A DNA stretch of 64,000 bases, taken from Cryphonectria parasitica EP155 (Eukaryota > Ascomycota > Sordariomycetes > Diaporthales > Cryphonectriaceae). The stretch covers positions 2,852,001 through 2,916,000 of the forward strand of contig NW_024468912.1 of NCBI RefSeq assembly GCF_011745365.1. Direction: 5' to 3'. Below, one piece after another: positions 31,245 to 50,000 of this stretch. Under the pieces are notes generated by a model. That model had not been told where the DNA came from. It was given only the letters and a program-made list of their open reading frames with translations, and did not search any database. Each line of letters begins with the position of its first letter. Positions within the stretch are counted from its first letter, which is position 1. Both the position numbers and the translations under genes were made by a program.

Positions 31245-34200
31245 AGGTTATCCTTCCAGGAAGGCCAGAAGCCCGGCTTCAAGCTCTTGCTACCGGCTTC
31301 TGGGACTCGCGCCGCATCATTGTTAGTTGCACTGGTCTCTCTGGTGCTCCCTTGCCTGGGAGTAGCAAGCTGACGGCCACCATAGGCATACATAAGTGGC
31401 AATGCGATCGCCATCCTCTCCGACCATGAGACCCTCCTCCAGACGATCTACGATGACGATGATCAACCCCTTGAGGCCATCTCTCTCGACGAGGTGTCTG
31501 GAAAGATAGCAGTTTGCACCGACAGGACCGTCCGAATATACAGGCCATTTATACACGGAGATGGCGACCTGAAATGGGCCCTCGAGACATCCTTCTCCCC
31601 CGAGGTTGACGCAGAGGAGACACAGGATGATGATGGCAGCAAGAGCGCGATGGCCCTGTCATGGGGCAGCTCGGAAGAGCTCCTCGTCTCTCGGTCTGCG
31701 CTGACCCTCTATAAAACTACGCCCGACCCGACCTGTACCTGGCGCAAGCCCATTGCCAACCCCGCCAAATACGCCGACCTATCCTACGATTCGGCTTACA
31801 TTGCATCTGTGGGCCACCACGATCGACTCGTCAAGGTGTGGCGGAGACTCAGCTACGTGTCCGACGAGTACCACTTCGACTTTATGTACCTTTCGCATCC
31901 GCAGGCCGTGACAAGCCTCCAGTGGCGCAAGCCCTACCACGTGGACGAGACCGTCGACAATGTGCTCTACACTTTCTGCCTCGACAACGTGCTGCGCATC
32001 TGGACCGGCTCGGATAGCCACAGCCACCAGCAATTGACGCTCTGGGGAAAGATCGATTTTACAGCTGAAGGAGCTGGGCCAAGTCCCCGGTGGGCTGCCA
32101 TTGTCCACGGGCGCGACATCTCGGCCGCCACCGAGACGGCGGTCCAGGAGGGTCCCGCCGAATATGGCAGGGGAGACGGTCCTTTGGTAAACGCTGTTGA
32201 GCTTGCGAACCGCAATCCCGAGATCTGCATCGTCTTCGATGGACGGGGCAAGATGTCTGCCTGGGCAATGGAGAACGTCACGTCTCAACAGCATGTTGTC
32301 GAGCCAAAAAAGAACAGCAAACCCACCAGGACCTTTCCCGTTCTTCAGAATATCACGTCAAATGACTTCAAATTCTTCTCGTCCACCGAAACCGAGCCGC
32401 ATGTGGAAATTCAGACATACTGCAACAATTCCGGCGGCCATCTTAACTTCCTTGTGCACTTTCTCGACGGCAGAATCGAATTCTACGAGGCCAACATCGC
32501 TCGTCTGCTCGATGCTAACGCCAGTGCGAGCCGGCTTAGGAGGCGCTGTGTTTGGTCAGGCCATACATCGTCTATTGTGAAGATGGTAAGAAATTACAGC
32601 GGCAGGGCTGTGGTCTCACGAACAAGAGACGGAGAAAGTGTACTGTGGAGACATGCCCTTTACACCGAAAAGACCAGGTTCATTCGACAAAGCACCATCA
32701 CTTCGAAAGACCACATTCACCGAATAGCCGTAGTCCGAAAAGGGCGCTTCGTGGTCTTCTTGCACCATGACAGAGTTTCTGTTTGGGACTGTCGGCAGGT
32801 CGAACCGTCTCTGCTTGCGGAACGTGCATATCAGGTTCGGGGGAAACCTCTCTGCTTGTTAGTCTTGCCACGAAAAACACCGGAACAAGACTCCGTGGCA
32901 CACATTGGCACCATTACGTCTGAAAAGCAAGGTCTTGTATGGGAGATTAAACTGCCTCTATATGCCACTGCAGCACCGACCGGGTCTGACATCAATGGCG
33001 AAACAAACGGCCACTCGTCCTCGTCGATAAAGGAGCACAGCAGGTTCGAGCTTGACGATGCTGGTGATCTATCATATGTCCTTCCCGTGGACCCAGCCGG
33101 GTCCGCCCCAATGGTCTCGGGCTTCTTGGATGTTTTTGCCCGCGATGTTGCCATGTCTTATACGAAAGGTGGTCGTGTTGAGTTCTGGACCGCTCGTCTC
33201 GGCGACGGAAGGGTGGAGTGGTTGTCAACAGCTTCGATGGAGACGGGCGTGCTCGAACCTGCGCTTGCTAGTGGCAGCACTATGAAGAAGGCAGCGCTCG
33301 TCAACTCGAGTCGAACGGCGGTGACAATCTGGGATATCCGTGGGGCACGCCTCGAGTTCAATCAAGAGTTCGAGGCGCAGAACGCGATCCAGGACCTTGA
33401 CTGGACCTCGACGCCTGACTCACAGTCCATTCTGGCTGTTGGGTTCCCCTCTCGTGTATTACTCCTTTCGCAACTACGGTTCGACTACCTGAATAAGGGT
33501 CCTGCGTGGGCGCCTATCCGAGAAATCAATGTTCGCGATCTCACACCACACCCGATCGGCGACTCGACATGGCTTGGTGATGGACACCTTGTCGTCGGTG
33601 CAGGCAATCAACTCTTCGTTCATGACCGCAAATTTGACGCTTCGAGTTCGCTCGTCAACAGCATCTCCTTACCACACATGCAGGATGGGAAGCGGGACCT
33701 GTTTGATGTCGTGCAGCGTCTGAACGGGCCTCTACCTGTGTTCCATCCACAATTTCTCAGTCAGTGTATGCTGGCAGGCAAAGTCTCACTCACCCATCGC
33801 ATTCTGATGTCGTTACACAAGACGCTTAAATTTTGGATCGAGGGGGAGGCGATTGATGACTATCTCGGCCTCGACCTGGAAGAGTTCTACACTGACAAGC
33901 CAACTCAGGCTGCTTTCGCGCCTGGCAAGGACGGAGGCTCCTATTTTGGAGAACGACAAACTCTCGATGATGACGATGAGGTTTTCAGTGAGGATGTTGC
34001 CCAGACGATCAACGAGAAATTGACCAGCGTCGCCCTGCCGCAGCTCTCTGGGCACGAGCAATTCCAGCTGGTTGATATGATTGAGTGCATTGGCATGGTC
34101 GAAAAGCACCGCAGGTCTATGGACGAGAACGGTGCTCGTTTCATGATCTTTTACCGCCAGCATGCGCTGAGGAAGAGACGGACGAATGAGATCAGCATGT

Positions 34201-34364
34201 CGTGGAGAGAGATCAACTGGGCTTACCACTCGACCAGTCAGGACATGCTGACCGACTTTGTGACTCGCCAACAGCATGGCAGCCTGCTCTGGGAGCATGC
34301 CAGGGAGAGTGGCATGTTTATGTGGCTCACGGACAATGCAGCCGTGGTGAGTAGTAGTACCATT

Positions 34365-34409
<45 letters not shown>

Positions 34410-35624
34410 GTGGGGCCCCTTCAACGCCCCCCCCCCCCCCGCCCCCAAACAAAACTCTTCCAACCGACTTGCTAATCCCAAATCACAGAAAGCGCAATTC
34501 GAAATCATCGCCCGGAATGAGTACACCAAGAGCGACATGAAAAACCCTGTGGACTGCAGTCTGTTTTATCTGGCACTGCGTAAGAAAGCAGTCCTCCAAG
34601 GCCTGTGGCGCATGGCATCTTGGAACCGGGAGCAGGTCGCTACGCAGAGGTTGCTCGCCAACAACTTCGAGGATCCGAAGTGGAAGACATCGGCACTCAA
34701 GAATGCTTATGCCTTGTTGAGTAAACGACGATTTGGTAAGCCAAATTCCAAAAATCCGTATTTGCCAACTCACATGCGGTCTCCAGCTGACAGATCTTTC
34801 ACAGAGTACAGCGCAGCCTTCTTCCTATTGGCTGATCACCTACAAGATGCGGTCAACGTTTGCCTGAACCAGCTCAAAGATCTCCAGCTGGCTATTGCCA
34901 TCACTCGTGTCTACGAAGGAGATCAGGGACCAGTCTTGCGAAAGCTCCTCCAGGACGAGGTCTTGAACATTGCTGCACAAGAAGGCAACCGCTGGCTCGC
35001 GTCCTGGGCGTTTTGGATGCTGCGCCGCAGAGATATGGCCGTGCGAGCATTGATTGTGAGTGTCTCGAGGAGGTGGAGCTTCATACTCCAGAATACTGAC
35101 TTATTCAACACGCGTAGACGCCAGTGTACACTCTGATAGAGACACCGCAGATACCAAATATGCAGTCTAAGCTCTTCCTGACGGACGACCCCGCACTCAT
35201 CGTCCTATATGCACAACTCCGACAAAAGACGCTGCAGACGCTGCGCGGCGCAAGCAAAGTCACACCCAAGGTGGAGTGGGAGTTTGTACTTCACAACGCA
35301 CGCCTGTACGACCGTATGGGGTGCGATCTGATCGGGCTGGACCTAGTGCGCAACTGGGAGTTCCTCCTACCGGGCCCAACAATCAGGCCGGGACTGGGCG
35401 GCGACATCAACCCGCTCAAGATGCTCAGGCGGCGCAGCTCGCTGGTCGTTCAGGACATGCCCTTATCACCGATCTCGACCGCATCGGCGAGAGTACCGGC
35501 GGAGATGAGATCGGGAAGAGACGGACCGCTGTCGCCAGCGCAGGAGAGGGCCAAACCGCAGCCACCGCCTACGATGTTTGAGGAGCCGGATGCAAATTCC
35601 CTGTTGGATAACTTTGGGTTCTGA
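31241..35624 (+). CDS. RAV1: RAV1, RAVE complex subunit (V-ATPase assembly)
   Basis: Largest subunit of RAVE, which with Skp1 and Rav2 reassembles V1 with Vo on vacuoles and endosomes after glucose re-addition. Five exons: 31241-31321, 31386-34346, 34489-34735, 34805-35055 and 35118-35624; 1348 residues. The start MKVILPGRPEARLQALATGF is the conserved N-terminus; intron 1 (64 bp, GTTAGT donor) joins RRII to AYISGNAIAILS. The first ~600 residues contain WD40-like blades (KYADLSYDSAYIASVGHHDR; TVDNVLYTFCLDNVLRIWTG). The Rav1p C-terminal domain spans the rest (WREINWAYHSTSQDMLTDFV; LANNFEDPKWKTSALKNAYA; WLASWAFWMLRRRDMAVRAL). The tail is Ser/Pro-rich, as in filamentous fungi. Intron 2 (34347-34488) carries a long TC repeat and a C14 run. 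Confidence 0.94.
34371..34440 (+). repeat. (TC)16 microsatellite plus C14 run in RAV1 intron 2
   Basis: TC dinucleotides fill 34371-34403, and C14 fills 34427-34440, both pyrimidine on the sense strand and both inside the 142-bp intron. Confidence 0.95.
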
Positions 35625-41545
<5,921 letters not shown>

Positions 41546-41711
41546 TTTTGATTTTTTCGGGCTCTTATCAGCTGGGATTTGTCCACCTCTACTGCGATGC
41601 CACGTCAGTGTGCCAGAAAGTATCCCGGACTCCGTCCGGGTACGACGGCTCCCCGGATCCCGTAGCTTCCCGGCTGGGTCCCCGGATGAGACCTTGTCAG
41701 CGTTATTTTTT

Positions 41712-41729
41712 GGGGGGGGGGGGGGGGGG
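41712..41729 (+). repeat. G18 homopolymer downstream of ARO1
   Basis: Eighteen consecutive G, about 170 bp past the ARO1 stop; the longest G/C homopolymer I found in the window. Confidence 0.9.
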
Positions 41730-42570
41730 CGGGCTTGCAGCCTGATTCGCATCCAAGAGGGGGAAGAGGAAAGACAAAAAAGAGGGGGTACCGGTAAAGT
41801 ACTCCATAGAAAGAAGAAAAAGTTTCTGCTGCATTGGTTATCAAGGAGTCAGTCTACTGTGTTGCTCCAAGACGGGTGTCGACACATGCACACAATACTG
41901 CCCGGATATGACATGAAGGATTAAAATCTTGTTCGGTTCTACTACTACTACTTTTGGCAAATAAGGTTTTCATATATTAAAAAGAAAAAGATGAATCCAA
42001 TAGTTCATCATCCTCATTGCTCCATGTTGACACGAAGTGAGCCAAATGTCGCTTCTCCCCCCCCCCCCCCGGGGTCCTTGCTCTTGTCCATCCAAAAGAA
42101 AATATCCACGTAGCAGTTTGATGCATTCCGAGAGCCATCAGCCGACCTATGATAAACACCCCAAATTCCGATGAAACAGTTGGTTGAACTCCAAATCATG
42201 CCATTTTCACCGCCCAACAACGTCATTGCCCATTCCATCCATCGAAAGGTTTAGGTTCTGTGCCCGCATAAACTCTATTTTGTTCTCACACACTCAACTG
42301 TGTCTCCCTCGACCTCTTTCTCAACCGAGGAAATCCTGCTGACCGGGAAAATGTCTCTGTGTTTGTTTTTTTATTTCTTATTTTTTTATTTATTTTTTTC
42401 CCCTCCTCTCTTTCCCTTTTTTCTCTCTTTTTTTGGTCACTAGACCCAATATTATTACCTAACTATCCTCGGTCCTTGTTTTCTTTGTCTTTTTTTCCGT
42501 GTCCCTTTTTCCCCCCCTCTTGATTGTCGAAGACGAAAAGGGAAGAATGAAACGTACGTCGCATTAATGA

Positions 42571-42593
42571 GTAGTAGTAGTAGTAGTAGTAGT
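42571..42593 (+). repeat. (GTA)n trinucleotide repeat
   Basis: Seven to eight GTA units in the convergent intergenic region. Confidence 0.9.
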
Positions 42594-44225
42594 ACCAACC
42601 AACCGGAAGGTAATTACCAACGTCAGTTAGTACCAGCGTCAGTAAACAAGCAGATCTCCCCCTCCTCGGTCCCCACAATTTGCTAGTGTACCTACTACTA
42701 TGGTAAGGTATGGTACTGTATTTAGAGCTGAGGGGATGGGGGGGGGGGAGGGAAGAGGGCGGGGCCGGTGGTAACGTGGGATGGAGGATATAACTCACAG
42801 TAAGTTTAGCTTGGTTGATGGGGACGATAACAGGGCCAGTTGGAAACAAAGCCGGAGGAGGGATGGAGGGGGAAGGGGGATTTACAAAGCGAAGCGAAGT
42901 AAGCCTGGGCAGGGTCCTCTTTTATTTTCTCTTTTCCCTTTCCTCCTTGGCTTTGATTGACCCTGACTCGTCTTTTTTTTTTTAAAAAAAAATTTCTTGG
43001 ATTTGTTTAAGTTGGAGGAGGGGGGTGTCCATGTCACAGTCAATGTTCCTCCCTCCCTGCATTGAAGTATGTATATCAGTCAAAGAAAAATAATGGGTAA
43101 CTCTCCATTCATCATCTATCACAAGCTCGCCAGAGAAGATGCGAGGGGTAGAAGGTATGATAAAGTATACTGTGGTACTATGTAGATTGGTATCCATATT
43201 AATTGTATCTATGAATTAATGGCCCATTCAAACTTTTGCTTGTGTACTATATTTTTCCTCGTAGCTACGAGCATTCAAGCCTGCTACTGTGATATAACAC
43301 CCCTAGTTTCATAGTCCAACATGATTTAACATTCCATTCATTATCCCAGCGAATCTCCCAAAGAGAAAACAGAAATACCAAACGTGCTTACTCCCAGACT
43401 GACATACTGTGGCAACACTCTTGATTCTTTGTGGGGGTGGTTTTTTGTTTTTTTTTGAGATTTTTTTTCTTTCATCATATCCCCCAAAGCAATTTGTGTT
43501 CTTTGTAATGTTCCGTGATGCCCAAGGAATGAGTACAGGTAGGTATGTGTATAGGTGCATGAACAAAGATCGCAACCAGCCTCTCAAATGAGTAATGATA
43601 TACAATTGAAGTTGGCATTAGGCGAAGCCAGCAAGGCAGTGACTTAGTGCTAGCAACGCAATGAAAACGTCCAAGGACTCTATTGGCCTTGATGAACGCC
43701 ATGCAAAGGGGAAAAAATAACCAAAAAGTCTATCCGATAGACCAGACCCGTATTTGTCCCAAATTGATACGCTGGCACCAGGAGGGGGGGTATCACGGTG
43801 ACGTCGCTTTTTATGTTCTGCGGTTTTGTTTTTCCTCTTTCCATTCCCGCTCCAAATCCTGAAAAAAAGATGAAAAATAGCAATAAAAAAAAATAAAATA
43901 AAAAATAGTAAAGCCCAGCCCGCTGGCACCAACATCGGCGACATAACCAATACAGTGGAGAAGGTCTAGTAAGAAGATGGATCCCGGGACCAAGCCGGGA
44001 TGCGCAAATGATGCAGAAGGATGGAAGGTGCAGACGCTTTAGCGAGACACAAGAAGACAAAGGAGAGGGGGGGCCGGGGGCAGCAATGATGTGTGTGTCG
44101 CCCATCGGACTCGCTTGCTCGCAGGCGTGGTTGCAAGATGACTTCACACCAACCGCCCATCATCCATATCTGAGCTGTAGTGATCGACATGTGGTCAGAC
44201 ACCAGCGATAGATAGGTGACAGAAG

Positions 44226-44247
44226 TGACGGAGGTGACGTCATGACG
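44226..44247 (+). promoter_or_regulatory. cluster of TGACG / CRE-like sites
   Basis: Three TGACG cores within 22 bp: 44226-44230, a perfect palindromic TGACGTCA at 44235-44242, and 44243-44247. TGACGTCA is the ATF/CREB-type bZIP site. It lies about 370 bp beyond the stop of the C2H2 gene, so any target is unclear. Confidence 0.4.
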
Positions 44248-44616
44248 GGTGGGAAGGTGGAGCCCAAGGGTCCAGCGGCAGGACCCTGCAGGAGACGATG
44301 AACGGGGACTGCATGCGCTAATCCCAAAATGAGGGATGTGATGTAATGAGCCCGAACGTCTTTTGTCGATGAGCAGGGATCAGGCGGGGGAGATCCTTGA
44401 ATGCCGGGTGCATGGGCGAGTCACCGAGTCTCTATCAAGCGACCCTTGCCGTCTCTCCCCGCAAACCCCCCCCCCCAAAGCGGGTGACGACAATTTCGTC
44501 CCAAAGGCAGCGCCGTACTCTGACATCGACCATTGGCTTGTCCAATGCGACTGCAACCCAGCCCAACCCTCACATCACGCTTGACACAGTGCATGTCTTG
44601 ATGATGTGTGGCCGTC

Positions 44617-46716
44617 TCAGTTGTTGGAAACTCTCTTGCGATGCTTGCCCGGAAACTCCAGGTCGGGGTGGCACACGCGGTAGTGACGGGTCAGCGCGTC
44701 TGCACGGCTGAAGGTTTTCTCCTCCGTACAGACGTCACATCGTACCTTTTGCTTCCTTCCGTTGTGGATCGTATCCTCGTGGCGTGTGAGGTCGTAAGGC
44801 CGCGAGAAGATGGTGTTGCAGGGCTTGCCAGTGCTTGGATTGATGCGCTCGCACTTGTGAGGACCCGCTTGCGTGTTGAAGTAGCTGCCCGAGGGTCCCT
44901 CGGGCCTGCGTAGGCTACTCAAGCCGTGCGACTGTCGGTGGCCCTCACGCTTGTGCTTTTGTAGGAGCGCTGGCGTCTCAAACCTCTGCGTGCATCCGTG
45001 GTACGTGCATGTATATGTGCCACCCTCCGCAGCGACATTGTTGGGTCTCTTGGGACTTGCCGATGCTGCCGACTCAGGCGTTACCGAGGGACTGGATCCA
45101 GCATGCGAGGTCATCGAGAACGATGGGCTCGCTCCCGACGGAAGCTCCTGCCTGGGCTTGGAGATAAATGGATATTGTGCTGGCATCTGCAAGCCCGAAG
45201 ACAGCTGTGATGTCAGGTAGTTGTCGAAGGTAGTATCCAGGGACAGGCTGTTGTTGAAGTTGTTCGCCTGGCTGGTTGCCTTGGCCATCTGGTTCGCATT
45301 AAAGCCCGACGTTTGATGTTGTTGTTGTGGTTGTTGCTGCTGATGTTGCTGTTGCTGCGGGAACAGCGGGAAATTGTTGGCGTTGTCTGCATCGTTGAAC
45401 TCCAGGACAGCATCCTTGGGAGAGATGGTTTGGGGAGTCCCTGTGCTCGCCGAGTGCGCCATAGTTTGCCGGAGAGCCTGAGCTGAGTCGTGCTCCGCCT
45501 TCACCTTCTCCCTCATCTGTTGCGCAGTGTTGAAGCGCATGTTGGCTGAGGCTTGAGGGAAGTTGTGCGATGGTGTCGGCGCCAGTGGCGAACCCTGTCT
45601 GAAAGGTGACCGGCCCCTCGACCCTGACGAGTTGGGCGACTGTGTTGCGCTCAGATGCTGATTGTTGGCAGCTTGAACCCTCTGTACAAACAGGTCGTGT
45701 GTGGGCGACATGGCCGTCTGGCTGGGCTGCGAGGGTGGAGCTGATGTGATGGTGAAGTTGGGATTGTAGAGCTCATCGCTAAAGATGTCCGTCATGGTAC
45801 GATCCAGCTTGGGAACAGCAGAGATGCCTGTGTAGAAGGGTAGGGGTAAGTCTGGGTCCTCATCACCGTCGTGTTTGTTAAGAGGTACGGGTGGGAGGAA
45901 GAAAATCTCACCATTCTTTCGCCTCCTTTCTTCTTCAGGTTCTGGAGCGGCTGGCGTGGCGGGTGAGTCACTCGCGACAGAACTCGCCACCGACCCTGGC
46001 CTCGAGTTCGTAGATCCACCACTCGGGAAGTCTGGAGGAGGCAGCAAGCCACTTCGGTCGCCTCGGTGCCTCTGTGGTGCAAGGATGTTCGCGTAGGACT
46101 GTACTGACGCGTCCCCAAAAGGATAATTGGCGTAGAAAGTATCATGGGACACTGAGTTCGGCGCCTTCGCGGCCAGCTGGTACGATTGGTCATCCTGCAT
46201 CGGGAGCCCCGTGAAGGTGTCGCTCGTATCGTTCACTGCAATCTGTGGATTTGACGAGCTGAAGGAGAAGGGAGACGCAGGACCCATGGAGCCGAGAGAA
46301 GAGAGCGACGAGTCGCGATGATGCAGATTCCTGCCATTGTTGGCTTTGAGGGCAAACTGGGCTGCGTCTGCCGGCCAAGTATCCGTGAACATCATGGTGC
46401 TTGGTGGGAAGAGATGTTGTGAGGGAAATGCGGGTGTTGAGAGCTGGAAGAGCACGCCCTGGGCAGTCGTGGCGGCCCTGGGAACAGGCAGGCTGTCGAA
46501 CGTCGATAGAGGAGAGAAGCCAAGATTTGACGGGGGGGAGGACTCTGTGCTGGCCTGAGACCTGATCTCCGAGTCGATATCGAGGCTCGTCGGTATGTAG
46601 GAAAATGAAGATCGATTGCTGTGAGAGATGCTATTGTCCTCGTCGTAGTAAGTGTTGTTGCCGTGAAGAGTTGATGTTCTGTGTGTCGATGTTGTTGTTG
46701 TTGGTGTCAGCCACAT
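44617..46716 (-). CDS. C2H2 zinc-finger transcription factor, Rpn4-like
   Basis: Single exon, 699 residues. The N-terminal ~550 residues are disordered: Ser/Pro/Asn-rich, with a Gln run (QQQQHQQQQPQQQHQ) at about 437-451. Three C2H2 fingers end the protein: YTCTYHGC...HKREGH (about 566-592), a degenerate HKCERINPSTGKPCNTIFSR...RHEDTIH (about 622-655) and VRCDVCTEEKTFSRADALTR...H (about 657-685), then a basic tail GKHRKRVSNN. The pair NPSTGKPC plus FSRPYDLTRHEDTIH is the pattern I associate with yeast and Candida Rpn4, activators of proteasome genes. The match is confined to the fingers, so orthology is likely but not proven. The start at 46716 (MWLTPTTTTS) is the first ATG of the frame. Upstream lies a very long gene-free interval. 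Confidence 0.75.
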   Translation of the reverse strand: MWLTPTTTTSTHRTSTLHGNNTYYDEDNSISHSNRSSFSYIPTSLDIDSEIRSQASTESSPPSNLGFSPLSTFDSLPVPRAATTAQGVLFQLSTPAFPSQHLFPPSTMMFTDTWPADAAQFALKANNGRNLHHRDSSLSSLGSMGPASPFSFSSSNPQIAVNDTSDTFTGLPMQDDQSYQLAAKAPNSVSHDTFYANYPFGDASVQSYANILAPQRHRGDRSGLLPPPDFPSGGSTNSRPGSVASSVASDSPATPAAPEPEEERRRKNGEIFFLPPVPLNKHDGDEDPDLPLPFYTGISAVPKLDRTMTDIFSDELYNPNFTITSAPPSQPSQTAMSPTHDLFVQRVQAANNQHLSATQSPNSSGSRGRSPFRQGSPLAPTPSHNFPQASANMRFNTAQQMREKVKAEHDSAQALRQTMAHSASTGTPQTISPKDAVLEFNDADNANNFPLFPQQQQHQQQQPQQQHQTSGFNANQMAKATSQANNFNNSLSLDTTFDNYLTSQLSSGLQMPAQYPFISKPRQELPSGASPSFSMTSHAGSSPSVTPESAASASPKRPNNVAAEGGTYTCTYHGCTQRFETPALLQKHKREGHRQSHGLSSLRRPEGPSGSYFNTQAGPHKCERINPSTGKPCNTIFSRPYDLTRHEDTIHNGRKQKVRCDVCTEEKTFSRADALTRHYRVCHPDLEFPGKHRKRVSNN

Positions 46717-46980
46717 TATTTTGGAAGTCGATTGAGATTGATGATGATGATGATCTACTTAAAGAAGCAGAACATAGTACGTGTTGATAGTTGGGAGAGA
46801 GTGGCGAATTTGAACTTGGCCCGCGGCATCTTGGAAGACGGAAGCAGTGAATATATAGAGGGGAGAGACATCCGGGGCCAGGATGGGGTGAGTCTGAAGA
46901 TCATAACTATGGCGTAGGGTGGAGGGGCCCACCCCTGTGCAAGGTTACCGTCACCCACCCATCGAGAAAAGGTACGTACC

Positions 46981-47010
46981 CTGGCGCCCTACCTCACTGT
47001 AGGGCGCTAG
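46981..47010. repeat. inverted repeat / hairpin upstream of the Rpn4-like gene
   Basis: GCGCCCTAC (46984-46992) and GTAGGGCGC (46999-47007) are perfect inverted copies around a 6-bp loop; the outer CTG/TAG bases extend the stem with one imperfect pair. It lies about 270-295 bp upstream of the start codon. Confidence 0.6.
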
Positions 47011-50000
47011 GCCACAACGTATGGAAGGGACCAGAAAAGCTGGCCAGGCCTCTGAAGATGCCTGGAGCAGCCGAGTTATGTGCGAGGCCTGTCCAGGGAG
47101 TCTAGCCCTAAAGGGTTTATACGCCAACCCAAAGAGGTAGTTGACTCACTGCCCTCCGATTGTTAAGGACAGCAGACCAGGTGACCAACCATTACAGTCC
47201 GAGGTTCGAGATTGTCAGCCAACATTGTTCTGGAGATCAGTCCACACAGTCGCTGCACACACCACTATCGAGATCTCGCTGGCTATAGTCCGGCGTAATA
47301 CAGTTATGTCTCTCCGTAGTTCCAAGACATGAATTGAGGAAAGAGGAAGGGGGGAAAAGTAATCATACTACAGGAGGGTATACGATTGAAAGATCCAGGA
47401 CGGGCCGCTGCTGGCTGTTGGTATGCGATGCGGGTAATGTGGTATCCGTTAAGTCAGAAAGAAAATAGAAAGGAGAAAACCATGGTTTAGTTTTTTGTTT
47501 TTTTGGTCTAAAAAAAAAAAACCCTCAGTGTCGAAATCTTGGAGGAGGGGAACACGCTGCTACTGCTGGCCCTTTCCAGTTTCCAGGATGTGAGTTGCTG
47601 ATCCGTGGGGCATTCAGGCGCAGGATAATCAGAGTCTCGACCCTAGAGACCAGCCGGGGAATTCTGCGTGGCATAACTGACTTACAGTCCATACTGTACA
47701 GGGTATGTTTTCCTGGCGGGCGCGATGGGTTTTTAGTGAGAGTGGTGTGTGAGCGAGTACGCGAGTGGAGCCAATAACAATAACTGTACTATGGTACATG
47801 AGTTATCTGCATCCGCGGATGCAAGCGAGGCCAGAATGACGATGACGCTTGCATTTCCTCATTATTCCCTCCTCCCTCCTACCATCTGTACTGGACTGTA
47901 GGCAGAGCCCGAGTGCGATGGGAAACACTTGTCGTCGACACCAGCGGCTGCTTCGGTGTTTGTCTTTAAAGAGGGCGCGCGCTCGTGTCATGAACCCAGC
48001 TGCTGCTGCGGTTCTTGGATTACGTTGTTGTTTGCGCCCGCGTGACCACGACAGCCTCTTGTCTTGCGTGAACGAGTGCACGCCAGACGAGGTGACTAAG
48101 AATTTTCCAAGGGTGTCATGTCACTCCCTATGGGCGCGCGCTGACTCCTCTTTTCTTGTCCTTTTTCACAATTTTATCATATACGTGTTATCTGCCAGGA
48201 CAGGGTTTTTTTTTTTCTCTTTCTTTCGGGCTCATCCCCCCCCCCCTTCCCCATAGACTTTTCCTCAGCTATGATTCAATATATTAAGGAGGGTACTTAC
48301 AGCAAGTACCTCGTGTGGTTCATTCTTGGGGGGGTGCAGACACGAACAATGACGGATGGTCCCCAAGCCAAACAGAAGCAAGAAAAAAAAAGTCGATGTC
48401 ATTTTTCATGGTAGCCCCCCGTTAGACAATTTCATGTTTGGAATGAGACTCCGGATGCTTCATTTGGAAAGCTTGAGGCTCCTCCCTTTCTGCGTTTGCG
48501 GGAAGATTTTCGCTCAAGAGGTCCCTGATTCGTCCAACGGTGCATTGCTGTGCGTCGTAGTGACGTCGCCCTGCTCCTCATTCGACCCGATCACAGGAGC
48601 AGGGCCTCCGAAGTGTCTGTCGTCGCTAGCGCGGTCCCAGACGTCAGTCAGGCATGAAGGGACATCCCCGACCCAAGGGTGTGAGGGGTGCTTGGCGTGT
48701 GGTTGCACTGCACCCTCGATTTTGTTAGCCTGGAAAAACCTCTCCTCTGAATCGCACATCATGTTCTAATCTGGTATTACTTTTGGCAGTAGTAATAAAG
48801 CCGGTAGTATTGTCTACAGGATTACCAACTTTTTTTTTTTTTGTCTCTCTCTTGGTTTTGACCCCCCCTTCATATGAAAAATAAGCAGCACCCTGGTTTT
48901 CTTTTTCTTTTTTCTTTTCGGTCTCGGGGTTAACTACTATGTACTATCAACTACGTACATAACAATACTTGGCACGAAGTATACCCGGGGAATGGATGCA
49001 ACGGAAGCGCCTCGAAAGCCCGGGTGTGTTCCTGGTCTTTCCCACTTTTCCGCGGAGATGTTACGGAAGATTGATGATTAATACTCATTGGGCTGCCTCA
49101 TGACAAACCCGAAGAATACGTTGTAGAACAGGTATTGGTGTTCGGGAAAACTATGCAGCCTCTAAAGAAAGAAAAGAAAAACAAGAGACGAAAAATGAAG
49201 GGAGGATCACAAATCATTGAGAAGGGGTCCATATAGTCCCCATCACCTAAGAACTGCTGCCCTGTTCCCTGTGCGGGGACCCTTAGAATACAGAGGGGAA
49301 GAAGGATAGACTTGCCTCTCTTGGGGGAGGAGCACAGAGGGCTACTGGAAAATAGAGGCCCACCTGCCTAGGCACAACACGGCCCACCTATTGACAGTTG
49401 TACAACGTGGTAGTAGTAAACCTTAACCAGCTTTAAACGGCAACAACGGTGAGGGCGAGAAGAGGACCCTGAAAATCCCTGGACTGGTTCCCGCCCTGCC
49501 AGCTCGGTAAAACTTCTTGTCCTGCCTTTTTCTTTCCCTTCCTGGAACAGTTGCATTTCCAGTTCAGGGCTGCTCAGCCACATGCCCAGAACCAACCAGA
49601 ACTTCAATCACCACCCACAACAAGCCCCATCTTGAGCCAAATTTATCCTTTGTCTCATTTTGGAGACACTCAATTGGTGATCTGCAATGCAAGTTCCTCA
49701 TTCCCCATGTGCTTATCCCACTATCTCCACCCTTATCCGCCCACACATTCCTGCTCTCTTCCGTCCGCTCCCCTCTCTCTCGGATCCGGGCTCGGGCGTT
49801 CGCTATCGATCCACCGAAACATACTTTTCTTTGATTGTGCATCTGGAGAACGCCACCGCTACTGTGTACACAGCCTCAGGACATGTAACATTACAAACCC
49901 ATTTCTCAAGCTTACCAGACCTTCTGCACTTGCATACACACACTATGATCCTGACTACCGTACACGTGCCGTGCTGCCCCGTTGCAGCCCTATCTATGCC

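Larger units (their letters stand above)
41546..44616. other. convergent intergenic region ARO1 / C2H2 regulator
   Basis: A 3.1-kb interval between the 3' ends of convergent genes. It holds G18 at 41712-41729, C14 at 42057-42070, a GTA repeat at 42571-42593, G11 at 42738-42748, C12 at 44466-44477, T-rich and A-rich stretches (about 42360-42430, 42974-42993, 43870-43907) and a cluster of TGACG sites at 44226-44247. Open frames are short and low in complexity. I see no gene or RNA that I can name. Confidence 0.5.
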
